Source: Thermoplasmata archaeon (GTDB lineage Archaea; Thermoplasmatota; Thermoplasmata; RBG-16-68-12; SOIM01). From it: DNA of 64,000 nt. The notes under the pieces are model-generated. The model did not search any database and had not been told where the DNA came from. It saw only the letters and a program-made list of their open reading frames with translations. Every line of letters begins with the position of its first letter. Position 1 is the stretch's first letter. Shown here one piece after another: positions 1-9,291 of this stretch. Both the position numbers and the translations under genes were made by a program. The stretch lies in NCBI GenBank assembly GCA_023140195.1, contig JAGLME010000018.1, forward strand, positions 186,001-250,000. The letters are read 5' to 3'.

Positions 1-1144
1 TTGGTTCGGTCTTGTTCGAGAAGAAATCGACCCAACTATAGCCCGGGTTGGGCCCGATTTCCTCCGATATCACATAACCGTTCCTGCCGTATATCGCCAG
101 AAGGACCCGTCCGTCACCAGATCCGTCCACTGCACCGTACCACATTGTGATCACATCGGTTGCGTCTATCATTACAGTGCCTGACAGCACTTTGGATTCC
201 TCTAGAGAATTCGGAAGTATATCAAGAGACAAACCGTGTTTAGTCCAGATGATACCATCAGTCGATGTCGCATTCAGTATTCGGTAGTTTGCTGCGTCGG
301 ATCCAGTGTACCAGCAGTGGTACAAACCACGAAGGTCCTTTGTTACAGTGCTCTCTATTACCGAAGCCGAATCATACTCTCCAGGAAGGCCTATATCAAT
401 AGCGAGGCCTTGGGCCGTCCAAGTTGTCCCGTCAGGGGACGTTGCATAGAGGAGGCGCCAATTGCCATTGTATCCGCTGTACCACATCTTGTAAGTAGCT
501 CCATCTTTCAACACGGATTGAAAGCTAACGCCAACGGTATCATAGGTTCCTTCCAGGCCTAGATCAATGACCTTTCCTTGCCTAGTCCATGTGTAACCAT
601 CAGGTGAAGTGGCATAGAAGATCCTCGAGCCGTATGGCGGGCTTAGATCGTCACCTACGTACCACATCTTGTAGATTCCAGCATCCTCAATAACGTAGGG
701 GGCGAAGACCCTGTCTTCCTGGGTCGTATTTGCGCCGATGACGATTCCCATTCTGCTCCAGCTTCTTCCGTCAGCAGACGTCGCGTAGCGTATGTAGAGC
801 ATGGTGGACCCACTCGTGCCTGTATACCACATTCGGTAGATGTTGTCACTTCCTTTTACGACACTTAGATAGAGAGAACTCTCGAAGGTTCCGGGAGATG
901 GTCCTTTGTCAAGCTGAACCCCGTACCTGTACCAGTCCCACCTATTTGCGTCCAGAGAAACGTCTCCTCCTGCAACTACCACGTTTGCCTGTTGTGAGAT
1001 CTTGGTCTGGTCATCGAATAGGTCCTCCCATGCTCCGGGTTGAGCAACTGCATTGAAGGACAGCAGCCCAGATGTTGAAAGAACGATCAATATGGTCAAG
1101 CCCACAGCGGGGTATTTTCCCCAAGAATGAGAAGCAGCCCTCAT
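1..1144 (-). CDS. Secreted beta-propeller (GH43-like) protein, C-terminus cut by window edge
   Basis: The reading frame runs leftward off the window and has at least 381 codons. The ATG at 1144 is preceded by a strong GGAGGAGG ribosome site (1151-1158). Residues 1-35 form a signal peptide (basic start, hydrophobic core, then Ala-Gln). The body repeats units of the type YKMWYSG.. / YATSPDG..W..QG, with the repeated phrase IGLPGEYD, as in five-bladed propellers of the GH43/GH32 kind. No catalytic acid can be assigned from the visible part, so enzymatic activity is uncertain; it may only bind glycan. It is a paralogue of the proteins at 1286-3385 and 10083-13025 and is divergent from the former. 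It probably acts outside the cell as part of the surface-glycan island. Confidence 0.8.
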   Translation of the reverse strand, partial: MRAASHSWGKYPAVGLTILIVLSTSGLLSFNAVAQPGAWEDLFDDQTKISQQANVVVAGGDVSLDANRWDWYRYGVQLDKGPSPGTFESSLYLSVVKGSDNIYRMWYTGTSGSTMLYIRYATSADGRSWSRMGIVIGANTTQEDRVFAPYVIEDAGIYKMWYVGDDLSPPYGSRIFYATSPDGYTWTRQGKVIDLGLEGTYDTVGVSFQSVLKDGATYKMWYSGYNGNWRLLYATSPDGTTWTAQGLAIDIGLPGEYDSASVIESTVTKDLRGLYHCWYTGSDAANYRILNATSTDGIIWTKHGLSLDILPNSLEESKVLSGTVMIDATDVITMWYGAVDGSGDGRVLLAIYGRNGYVISEEIGPNPGYSWVDFFSNKTEP

Positions 1145-1233
1145 GTTCAATCCTCCTCCCCTACGTGGATTCAGTACACGCCTAATAAGACTTTCCACTG
1201 ATATGTTGCCATTCCAGACGTACTGGGGAATCG

Positions 1234-1243
1234 TTAAATATAT
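1234..1243 (+). promoter_or_regulatory. TATA-box promoter of the 1286-3385 gene
   Basis: The A/T-only element TTAAATATAT stands about 43-52 bases before the start codon. Transcription would begin near 1262-1268, leaving a short leader that carries a GGGGGATGA ribosome site at 1277-1285. Confidence 0.6.
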
Positions 1244-1285
1244 CGGCAATCTTATGTTGAAACTAGAGACGAGAATGGGGGATGA

Positions 1286-3385
1286 TTGTTGAGGGGTACA
1301 ATCCTTCTGGCGGTGCTGTTAGTACTATCGTTTTCTATTCCCGTACACATCACTGCAGATATTGACGAAGATGATTCGACAACCATCTGGGGGGAGGAGA
1401 TTCGCTGGATCAAGATGGGATTGATTGTAGATGTTGGCAACCCTGGGGATTCTGATGACACATGTGCATCCGCCGGCCATGTGATCTTCGATGAAGGTCT
1501 CTACAAGATTTGGTACTCCGCATACAATCAACCAACTGCAACCTGGAGCATAATGTATGCCACCTCACCAGATGGAATGACATTCACAAAACAGGGTATA
1601 GTGCTGCAAGTCGGAGCACCGGGGGAAATGGATGACGACTTCGTTAGGGACTCTATGGTCCTGCGCAATGACGACTCCGGATTGTATGAGATGTTCTACA
1701 CAGGTCAGAAGAATGGAGTGTTCGGTTGGAGAGTATTTCGCGCGACATCCACAGACGGAATCATCTGGCAGAAGTTAGGCGTTGTGTTCTCAGGATCAGG
1801 AGCAGTCGGTCATCCATATGTCATCCGGAATTCGAGTGGTTCTTACCGAATGTGGTTCAGTCAATACGACTCGGTCAATTGGAGAATAAGGTATGCCACG
1901 TCAATCGACGGCCAGACCTGGACCGACGAAGGTCTCGTTCTCGATATCGGATCCCCAGGCGACCCTGATTCTCTTCATGTTTACATGCCCAGCGTCTTGA
2001 TTGAGCCTGATGGAACTCACGTCATGTTCTACAGCACATCAAACGGGAATCCTTTCAACATTGTGGACATCCACTATGCTACGTCTCCCAATGGCATGGC
2101 GGGTTCATGGACGAAAATCGGATTGGCCATCACACATGGAAGTCCTGGTGATTACGATGAGCTCCAGGCAATCCGACCCTTAATAACAAGGAGGCCAAAT
2201 GGACTGTACGAGTTATGGTACTCATCCTATGATGGGGTATGTCGAAGACTAATGCTGGCTTTAGGGGCAGTAGATGTCCCCATCAAACTCTCTGCCAGTG
2301 TTGAGAATGATACGGAAGTTCTTCTGAATTGGTCTTCTCCGAATTCCCCCTTCATCGATCATTATCTCATCTTTAGAGCTCCCGACCAGAGGTCCTTCGA
2401 TTTCTCATCGTGGCTTCACAATACATCGTCCGACCCGAACCCTCTCCAGAGAGACTGGTATGACCTGGGAGCCGCCCGTGAGACCTCACCCGCAGAGTTG
2501 TACTATACCATCAGGGCCGTGTACACTTATGGGGAGGTAGGAACGACTAGCAACACTGCGGGTAAGTGGACAATGACGTTCGACAAGGGCATGACATCAT
2601 TCTCAATGCCTTTAGAGCCTTTTGTGGACCATAATGTGAGTTGGTACGCAGATCAAATCCCATATCTGGATTACTTCTCCTGGATGGGTTCAAATGACAA
2701 TTGGATTGTACATCGGAAGACCATGGGCGAGGGTGAGAATGATTCACTCGCGACATTCGGGCATGGCTACGAACTGTCTTTTGCCTCTGCGTCATTCTTC
2801 ACTTTTTGCGGACTGCCGGGATCGATGATCAGATTCAAGGATGGGTTGGGCGACGATAGAAACTGGGCGAGAAGTCTCAGGGCAACCGACGATGGCACAC
2901 GGGTTGACATCTATTGGGATCCGATGCCAGGCTCCTCAGAGTACGTTATACTTGAATCTCACAGAAGAGATGGCGTGAATGAGTTGAATTCGACTCCTGT
3001 CGCCACAGTGCCAAGTAGCCAGACATCATGGGGTTTCGCGGATCCATTCCTGGGGCAAACTGGCAGGTATTTCATGGTTGTTGCTGTGAATTCAACAGGA
3101 GCTTGGGGAAGTAGTACATATAGCGTTGGTATTGAGAGAAGAGTCCTCAAAAAGGGGACAAACTCCATAGGTGTGAACCTGGACCCTCAGGAGATGAAGG
3201 ATATCTATCAATTCTGCAATGAGAATCCCGCAGTAGTTGGTGTCGCATATGCATTGTCCGGCGTCTGGAAGTTCCATTCATCAATGATGCCTTCCAATGC
3301 CTACAACACTTGGATTGAGCAAGGTCGTGGTTATCAGGTCTCTGTTGAGTTCTCGAGCGTGACCGTCATAGAAATCGGGCACTAG
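1286..3385 (+). CDS. Secreted beta-propeller protein with fibronectin-like C-terminal domains
   Basis: This is a 699-residue secreted protein. The start is TTG, directly after a GGGGGATGA ribosome site. Residues 2-24 are a signal peptide. Residues about 30-340 contain repeated GH43-like propeller blades (YKIWYSAYN, YATSPDGMTF, VGAPGEMDDDFVRD). Residues about 345-430 and 540-620 look like fibronectin type III folds (VLLNWSSP, VDIYWDPMPG). The segment between them (about 430-540) and the last 80 residues, which include GTNSIGVNLDP and a repeat-like WIEQGRGYQVSV, resemble an exported-surface module but I do not recognise it. Its propeller matches the 980-residue paralogue closely (both contain VGAPGEMDDDFVRD). 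An extracellular glycan-binding or glycan-cleaving role is inferred. Confidence 0.8.
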   Translation: MLRGTILLAVLLVLSFSIPVHITADIDEDDSTTIWGEEIRWIKMGLIVDVGNPGDSDDTCASAGHVIFDEGLYKIWYSAYNQPTATWSIMYATSPDGMTFTKQGIVLQVGAPGEMDDDFVRDSMVLRNDDSGLYEMFYTGQKNGVFGWRVFRATSTDGIIWQKLGVVFSGSGAVGHPYVIRNSSGSYRMWFSQYDSVNWRIRYATSIDGQTWTDEGLVLDIGSPGDPDSLHVYMPSVLIEPDGTHVMFYSTSNGNPFNIVDIHYATSPNGMAGSWTKIGLAITHGSPGDYDELQAIRPLITRRPNGLYELWYSSYDGVCRRLMLALGAVDVPIKLSASVENDTEVLLNWSSPNSPFIDHYLIFRAPDQRSFDFSSWLHNTSSDPNPLQRDWYDLGAARETSPAELYYTIRAVYTYGEVGTTSNTAGKWTMTFDKGMTSFSMPLEPFVDHNVSWYADQIPYLDYFSWMGSNDNWIVHRKTMGEGENDSLATFGHGYELSFASASFFTFCGLPGSMIRFKDGLGDDRNWARSLRATDDGTRVDIYWDPMPGSSEYVILESHRRDGVNELNSTPVATVPSSQTSWGFADPFLGQTGRYFMVVAVNSTGAWGSSTYSVGIERRVLKKGTNSIGVNLDPQEMKDIYQFCNENPAVVGVAYALSGVWKFHSSMMPSNAYNTWIEQGRGYQVSVEFSSVTVIEIGH

Positions 3386-3421
3386 CTCATTGGACATCTT
3401 AGTTTCGATCCAAGCACAATC

Positions 3422-3428
3422 TTTATGG
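3422..3428 (+). promoter_or_regulatory. Probable TATA box for the amidotransferase operon
   Basis: TTTATGG lies 50 bases before the ATG at 3478 in the gap after the preceding gene. It is a weak match to the archaeal TATA consensus, but placement fits a start near 3448. Confidence 0.35.
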
Positions 3429-3477
3429 CTTGATTAGGTATCTTTAGCGAATTACCAACCGTGTGTCTGGAGATTTC

Positions 3478-5397
3478 ATGTGCGGTATCTGTGGGGTATA
3501 CGGCTTCGAGGATCGGGCTCTAATCAAGAGAATGTGTCGATCTCTTCAACATCGTGGACCCGAAGGTATGGGATTCCACGTAGACGAGAATCTGATGCTA
3601 GGACACGCCAGGCTTGCCATCATCGACCTTCGGACCGGAGATCAGCCCATCTACAATGAGGACCGATCCATCTGCGTCATTGATAACGGAGAGATCTACA
3701 ACTTCCAGGAGCTTCGCAAGGAACTCGAAAAGAAAGGCCACAGATTCTACACGCAGTCCGACACTGAGGTAATTGTCCACTGTTACGAGGAATATGGCCT
3801 GAAGGCCTTCTCGAAGTTCAACGGCATCTTTGCCATAGCTCTGTGGGATGCTAACAAGAAAGAGCTCATTCTGGCCAGAGACAGAAACGGAGTGAAGCCT
3901 CTCCACTACACATCTGTCAATGATAACGAGTTCCTATTTGCATCCGAGGTCAAAGCCATTCTCCAGCACACAGACGTGCCAAAGAAGTTGAATCTGGAAG
4001 CTTTTCATTTCTTTGTCAATCTCAGATACATCCCCAGAGAACTCACTATGTTTGAGGGTATACATAGGCTTCTTCCCGGTCAATACGCCGTCATCAATAA
4101 GAAGGGTCTGAAGACTGGGTTCTTCTCCAAGTACAAGTTTGTCCTTCAACGAAAGAGCGAGGACTTCTTCGTAAAATCTCTGCGCAAGCACCTGAAGCAA
4201 GCAGTGAAACTTCAGATGGTGAGTGATGTTCCTATTGGCATTTACCTTTCAGGGGGGCTGGACAGTAGCGCTATTGTGGCCTTTGCCTCCGAGCAGTCGG
4301 ATGAAACAGTAAGGACATTCTGCATGGGTTTTGGCGAAGACACAGATGAGATTGAAGATGCGAATTTCGTTGCTGACCATTTCAAGACGGACCACCGAAA
4401 CCTCATAGTCAAGACAGACCTTCTTAAGGAATATCCCAAGATGATCTGGTATGCCGATGCCCCGAAGAGGAATCTCTACCCGTACTACCTCTCGGAGCTT
4501 GTGCGTCAGAAGGTCAAAGTGGCCCTGGGCGGTCTCGGTGGAGACGAGCTTTTCGGTGGCTACATCTGGAAATATCAGTATGCTGAAGATGTTGCCAAGA
4601 AAAGAAAGATGATCCCTGCCAGCGTGAGGAAAAAGCTCTCCAGTAGCGCTCAGAATCTAATTACATTCCAGTCAACTAGGGGGCACCTGTCAGATGATAA
4701 GAACCTTGAATATCTGAAGAAGATTAGACATATTGACAGCAACGTTGATTTGTATCTGAACATCCAGAGCATGGATGAGGTCTTCCCCAGAGCTTATCTC
4801 GAGAACCTTTATGGATCCAAGATGTTGAAAGCAAAGGTCAGAGAGATCCGAGATCCGTTCAAGCCTTACTTCAAGGGAAAGAACCAACTGATGAAGCAAT
4901 TCATGGAAGCCGATTTCCAGGTGAAGATGGTTGATGACTTCCTATTTGTTGAGGATGCAATGTCGATGGCCCACTCTCTTGAGTCCAGAGTCCCCTTCTT
5001 GGAGAACAAATTGGTGGATTTCGCTTTCACCATTCCACCGTCGTTGAAGTGGAAGGATGGCGCAGGGAAGTATATCTTCAGAAAGGCGATTCGCCCTTAC
5101 CTTCCCAAGGAGGTCTTCCACAAGAGGAAACAGGGCTTCGGGAGCAATGTCTTCCGAACTTATGTGAACGAAGTACATGAGGTAGCCAAGCAGAGATTGC
5201 CCGAAGGGAATATCGTCAGAGAGAAGCTCATGAGCAAGGATTACATCAATCGGGTCGTGAACCATGAACCATCACCGGCTCTCACCAAGCACTACTGTCT
5301 CGCTCTGAGCCTGTTCACCTTCGAGATTTGGTACGATATCTACATGAAGAACGAGAACCTTAGAAAACCCAGGCTCGATGCTTCTAGATACTTCTGA
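3478..5397 (+). CDS. asnB: Asparagine synthase (glutamine-hydrolysing) family amidotransferase
   Basis: The protein has 639 residues. The ATG at 3478 is chosen because it puts the class II glutaminase nucleophile at Cys2 (MCGICGVYG); an upstream GTG at 3463 would bury it. A GGAGA ribosome site precedes it. The N-terminal half is the glutamine amidotransferase domain (RGPEG, GHARLAIIDL). The C-terminal half is the ATP-pyrophosphatase synthetase domain with the PP-loop SGGLDSS at 258-264 and the GGLGGDELFGGY motif. The family transfers ammonia from glutamine to an acyl-adenylate. In a sugar-nucleotide operon directly before a DegT aminotransferase, the acceptor is more likely a sugar carboxylate (as for WbpS-like enzymes) than aspartate. 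That substrate is inferred; the fold is certain. Confidence 0.92.
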   Translation: MCGICGVYGFEDRALIKRMCRSLQHRGPEGMGFHVDENLMLGHARLAIIDLRTGDQPIYNEDRSICVIDNGEIYNFQELRKELEKKGHRFYTQSDTEVIVHCYEEYGLKAFSKFNGIFAIALWDANKKELILARDRNGVKPLHYTSVNDNEFLFASEVKAILQHTDVPKKLNLEAFHFFVNLRYIPRELTMFEGIHRLLPGQYAVINKKGLKTGFFSKYKFVLQRKSEDFFVKSLRKHLKQAVKLQMVSDVPIGIYLSGGLDSSAIVAFASEQSDETVRTFCMGFGEDTDEIEDANFVADHFKTDHRNLIVKTDLLKEYPKMIWYADAPKRNLYPYYLSELVRQKVKVALGGLGGDELFGGYIWKYQYAEDVAKKRKMIPASVRKKLSSSAQNLITFQSTRGHLSDDKNLEYLKKIRHIDSNVDLYLNIQSMDEVFPRAYLENLYGSKMLKAKVREIRDPFKPYFKGKNQLMKQFMEADFQVKMVDDFLFVEDAMSMAHSLESRVPFLENKLVDFAFTIPPSLKWKDGAGKYIFRKAIRPYLPKEVFHKRKQGFGSNVFRTYVNEVHEVAKQRLPEGNIVREKLMSKDYINRVVNHEPSPALTKHYCLALSLFTFEIWYDIYMKNENLRKPRLDASRYF

Positions 5398-5485
5398 TTA
5401 TTCCGTCTGCATGAACTCAAACTGCAAAAGACTTAAGTCGTTTTCAGCAATGACTGTTAAGACTCTTCAAAGGACAGTGGTCTGC

Positions 5486-6595
5486 GTGGGAAAGAAGATT
5501 AAACTAATCGAACCAATGGTGGGGGACGAAGAGTTGTCCCTTGTCAAAGAGGTGTTAGAATCGGGGTATATGACAGAAGGTCCGAAAGCTCGTGAATTCG
5601 AGAGCGGATTTGCAGAGCTCGTCGGTGCGAAACACGCAATCACGACCACTTCTTGTTCAACGGCCCTTCAGATAAGCGTTGACGCATATGGTATTGGGCC
5701 TGGGGACGAAGTGATTATTCCAGATTTCACTTATCCAGTAACTGCAGATGTGGTCAGGCTGAGAGGGGGTAGCGCCATCCTAGTAGACGTAAGCGAGACT
5801 ACCTACAACATCGATCCGGAGGAAGTCAGAAAAGCTCTTACCGATAAGACAAAAGGGATTATGCCAGTCTCTCTGTTTGGGCACCCCTTGGACATGGGTC
5901 CTCTAAGAGAGATTGCTGAAGAGAATGGTCTCTTCATCGTGGAAGACGCGGCATGCAGTGCTGGGGCCAGATACCGGGATGAAAGAACGGGATCAATGGC
6001 CGACATGACTTGCTTCAGTTTCCATCCCAGAAAGGTCATAACGACTGGTGAAGGTGGAATGGTCACAACCGACAATGATGAGTTGGCAGAGAAGGCCAGA
6101 GAAATGAAGAAGTTTGGGATGAAGGTGGTGGACGGCAAGTGGCAATTCATGACCGTTGGCACAAACTACAAACTCAGCGATGTCCTCGCGGCAATTGGAG
6201 TTGTCCAGCTCAAGAAGATAGATGCCATAATAGGCAGACGTAGAGAGCTGGCCAGCATATATGACGAGTTGCTTGAAGGAAACGAGTTCATTGGAAGGCC
6301 CGAGACAGGGAATGGAGTCTTTCACATTTACCAGACATATGCCACTCTGGTCACGAAGGAGAACTCCCGCGACAGGCTCATCAAGGATATGGGTGAAAGG
6401 GGAATCGAGACTCAGATAGGGACTTATTCGCTCCACGTTCAGCCTAGTTTCTCAAACGTGAGACGAATTGGAGACCTTGAGCGCTCTACGAGGCTTTTCG
6501 AGAACCTGTTTGCCCTTCCAATGGCGAACTCAATGACCCCTGAGGACCAGGAGTTCGTGGTCAAGGAGGCTACCGATCTACTGAAATCGTATTAG
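5486..6595 (+). CDS. DegT/DnrJ/EryC1/StrS family sugar aminotransferase
   Basis: This PLP-dependent enzyme has 369 residues if started at GTG 5486, which gives the typical family N-terminus (KIKLIEPMVGDEEL). An ATG at 5450 would add twelve residues and cannot be excluded. The Schiff-base lysine is K183 in FSFHPRKVITTGEGGM, and the DAACS segment carries the PLP-binding aspartate. Enzymes of this group make amino sugars from keto-sugar nucleotides, with glutamate as donor. The gene begins 88 bases after the amidotransferase and is followed after 11 bases by an epimerase, so it very likely belongs to one operon for an aminated nucleotide sugar. The exact sugar cannot be read from the sequence. 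Confidence 0.9.
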   Translation: MGKKIKLIEPMVGDEELSLVKEVLESGYMTEGPKAREFESGFAELVGAKHAITTTSCSTALQISVDAYGIGPGDEVIIPDFTYPVTADVVRLRGGSAILVDVSETTYNIDPEEVRKALTDKTKGIMPVSLFGHPLDMGPLREIAEENGLFIVEDAACSAGARYRDERTGSMADMTCFSFHPRKVITTGEGGMVTTDNDELAEKAREMKKFGMKVVDGKWQFMTVGTNYKLSDVLAAIGVVQLKKIDAIIGRRRELASIYDELLEGNEFIGRPETGNGVFHIYQTYATLVTKENSRDRLIKDMGERGIETQIGTYSLHVQPSFSNVRRIGDLERSTRLFENLFALPMANSMTPEDQEFVVKEATDLLKSY

Positions 6596-6606
6596 AAAGT
6601 GGTAAC

Positions 6607-7512
6607 ATGGGAAAGATTGTGATATTTGGAGCTGGAGGATTCGTCGGAAGGAACATGGTAAGCAACTTCCAAAACGAAGGAATTGATTTCCTCGCATCTG
6701 ATTTCATAGACTCACCATTTCCTGAGTCTGTCCCCTATGAGAAGGTCGACATCACAAAGAAGGACCAGGTCGAGAAGATAGTGGAAGACGCCGAGACAAT
6801 CATTCATCTTGCCGCGTCCTCATTGACAACATCGTTGAAGGATCCTCTTCTGGACACACGCATCAATGTCGGTGGAACTTTGAACATCATGGAATCTGCC
6901 AGGGAGGAGGATGTCGACTTCATAATCTACTCATCCGCATCATCCGTCGTCGGGACACTTGAGTACAATCCAGTTGACGAGAAACATCCTTGCTTCCCGC
7001 GCACTCCCTACGCTGCTTCAAAGCTGGCATGCGAACATTATCTCAGAGTCTACCAGGAGATCTACGGACTTGACTATCTGGTGTTCAGATTCTTCAACAT
7101 CTACGGTCCTTGGCAATATCCTGCAGGTGGAGGTTTGATACCTTCGATCATCAACCGGGTTTTGAAGGACGAGGAAATCACTATTTTTGGGGACGGTTCA
7201 GCTACTAGGGATTTTGTCCTTGTTGAAGACTTAGTGAGTATCTATCGGAAGGCATTGGAGAGAAAAGCTACTAACCAGACACTGAATATGGGAACTGGCC
7301 GAGGTACGTCGATTATGGAAGTCGTTCAAACAGCGAGTAAGGTTCTGGAAAGGGAGCCCAACATCGAGTACAAGCCACAAAGAGACGGAGAGATTGATAA
7401 TTTCTATGCCGACGTAACTAAGCTCGAGTCATCTCTTGGAGACAAACCGAGCACAAGCTTGGAGATTGGACTCGAAAAGACGTATGAATGGTTCAGAGAT
7501 GAAGGAATATGA
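6607..7512 (+). CDS. NAD-dependent nucleotide-sugar epimerase/dehydratase (extended SDR)
   Basis: The 301-residue protein is an extended short-chain dehydrogenase. The NAD-binding motif GAGGFVG is at residues 8-14, and the catalytic pair Y135 and K139 lies in YAASK. The segment RFFNIYGPWQYPAGGGLIPSII is typical of UDP-glucose 4-epimerase-like enzymes. The best-fitting function is epimerisation (or dehydration) of a UDP-sugar within this operon; the substrate is not determined. It starts 11 bases after the aminotransferase with a GTGGTAAC upstream sequence. Confidence 0.88.
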   Translation: MGKIVIFGAGGFVGRNMVSNFQNEGIDFLASDFIDSPFPESVPYEKVDITKKDQVEKIVEDAETIIHLAASSLTTSLKDPLLDTRINVGGTLNIMESAREEDVDFIIYSSASSVVGTLEYNPVDEKHPCFPRTPYAASKLACEHYLRVYQEIYGLDYLVFRFFNIYGPWQYPAGGGLIPSIINRVLKDEEITIFGDGSATRDFVLVEDLVSIYRKALERKATNQTLNMGTGRGTSIMEVVQTASKVLEREPNIEYKPQRDGEIDNFYADVTKLESSLGDKPSTSLEIGLEKTYEWFRDEGI

Positions 7513-7570
7513 GGTTCCTCTGTTTGGCGAAATCTCGTACATCGTATGGAACGGATGAAAGGCGTACCCT

Positions 7571-9274
7571 ATGATCGGAATCCTAAGGTCTAAGAAGAAC
7601 CAAGACAACTACGCGTTTGAGAGGCTCTTCGATTTTGGGGTCAGATGGATCAAGAACATCGAGTCTTTGGACAACGATCTCTCTGACATCCACTTATTGC
7701 TGCTATCAAAGCATGACTTAAGTCCCAAAGACCTTGAGATAGTAATGGACTTCCTGCAAGAGGGGGGCTCTGTAATATCCCTGTATCCCAACGAGGGTCT
7801 GGTCCAGGTTGTGGGAACCATGGACGGTAAATCGGATGGACCCGGGAATCGAGTTTCCGGGTTTGTGAGAGTCGATTCCAGTCTGGTTCCAATATTCGGT
7901 CCTTTCACTCTTATCAGAGATGCCCAGGCGATACTTGAAATGGAGGAGACTGACACCCCAGCCATCGCAAAGAAGAGCCATGGGTCAGGAACTCTCTTTG
8001 TCTACTCCTACTCATTATCGCACTCGGTACTTGTGACAATGCAGGGCCTTTTAGACACTGACGTAGACGCCCCCAATCCGGAAAGACGCGGTGACTATCC
8101 TGGAAACGCTCTTGACGACTCAGGGGCTTCACTTCTGGTTCCGCATGCGGACATTCAGATAATGTTCCTCAGAGGATTGATACTGACCGAATTGCATAAG
8201 AAAGGCATTATCCTGCCCCTCATTTGGCATGTCCCTGGTGCAATGAAGTCATGTGTTATGATCACGATGGATGAGGACTGGGCCGGAAGATTGGCCTTTG
8301 GCGACTCTGTCGATTTGCTTGCCCGGAAACACTTGCCTCTGACGGTGTTTCTGACTGAGCCAATGAACGAGGAGAAATCGTTCTTGCTCAAGACGGATTG
8401 CGACCTTGCTGTCCATCCATTTCACAGAGGTTCCAAGTTCACCGAGGATGCATTAGTTGAGAGCGTGGGCTTTCTCCCCCAGAACCCTCTGGGTGTCAGG
8501 AATCATAGGAGACTTGTAGCCCGGCCCGATATGTTCATTGCTGCCGAAAGACACGGATTCCAGTGGGACTCGAATTTCGGTGTGTCACAATCACCTGGCT
8601 ATGGGAATGGGACAGGTGTACCTTTCCAACTGTGGTTCGATGATGACAATTATGATCTCCTGGAATTCCCGATAAGCTTCGAGGACGACCTATTTCTCTT
8701 TGAGGATACCGATTTCGAATTTGACAACTCAAGGGTCAAGGATATGCTGGACAGGTCAGCTGAAGAGTTCTTCTCCTGCCTGATATTCGTGTTCCATCCG
8801 ATCCACATATTCTTGAACTCGTCCGATATTTCTGATTACGAGGATTTCAAGCGATTAGGAATCTCCAAGAACAAGGAACAAATGATCGAGTATCGGGAAT
8901 CCCTCCCCGAAAGGAGTGGAACAAGGAACTTCTTCTTCGCATTCCTTGATTATGTGGATTCGAGGTCTGACCATGTTCTGGTCACTACATGCCAGAAGAT
9001 CAACGACTACACTAGGAAGTCCAAGAACACAGACATTCAACTGGAGAAAGGCAAGTTGTCTGTTTCGGGATGCTTCGATGGTCTCACCCTTCTCATTCCA
9101 TTCACCGAAGAATTAGACTCGATTTGGGCGGAGAATCTCTTCGTCAAGACCGAGTCTCTCGAAGTAGGTGGGATTCGAAGTATGTTGGCTCAGGTGTCCC
9201 TCGAAAAAGCCACGGATGGAAGGATTGAAATCGAAGGAGAATGCTTCAGCATCGGTGAGAAAGTAGACCGTTAG
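7571..9274 (+). CDS. Polysaccharide deacetylase-like protein with N-terminal GATase-like domain
   Basis: The protein has 567 residues. The first about 200 residues resemble a class I glutaminase/ThuA-like Rossmann domain (IHLLLLSKHD, LQEGGSVISLYP) without an obvious catalytic cysteine. From about residue 225 there is a NodB-like (beta/alpha) barrel: MITMDEDW supplies the acidic metal-binding/base position, LAVHPFHRG the two histidines, then GVRNHRRLV and FIFVFHPIHIF at the end. The metal triad D-H-H appears present. Such enzymes remove N-acetyl groups from glycans; here the barrel is cytosolic because no signal peptide or membrane segment is seen. A role in modifying a glycan precursor is inferred from its place between an epimerase and an acyltransferase. 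Confidence 0.6.
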   Translation: MIGILRSKKNQDNYAFERLFDFGVRWIKNIESLDNDLSDIHLLLLSKHDLSPKDLEIVMDFLQEGGSVISLYPNEGLVQVVGTMDGKSDGPGNRVSGFVRVDSSLVPIFGPFTLIRDAQAILEMEETDTPAIAKKSHGSGTLFVYSYSLSHSVLVTMQGLLDTDVDAPNPERRGDYPGNALDDSGASLLVPHADIQIMFLRGLILTELHKKGIILPLIWHVPGAMKSCVMITMDEDWAGRLAFGDSVDLLARKHLPLTVFLTEPMNEEKSFLLKTDCDLAVHPFHRGSKFTEDALVESVGFLPQNPLGVRNHRRLVARPDMFIAAERHGFQWDSNFGVSQSPGYGNGTGVPFQLWFDDDNYDLLEFPISFEDDLFLFEDTDFEFDNSRVKDMLDRSAEEFFSCLIFVFHPIHIFLNSSDISDYEDFKRLGISKNKEQMIEYRESLPERSGTRNFFFAFLDYVDSRSDHVLVTTCQKINDYTRKSKNTDIQLEKGKLSVSGCFDGLTLLIPFTEELDSIWAENLFVKTESLEVGGIRSMLAQVSLEKATDGRIEIEGECFSIGEKVDR

Positions 9275-9291
9275 GGAGGAGCGTGATATTA

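Noticed and set aside
3463..3480. GTG 3463 as start of the amidotransferase
   Set aside because: It would place five residues before the catalytic Cys, which must become the N-terminal residue after Met removal.
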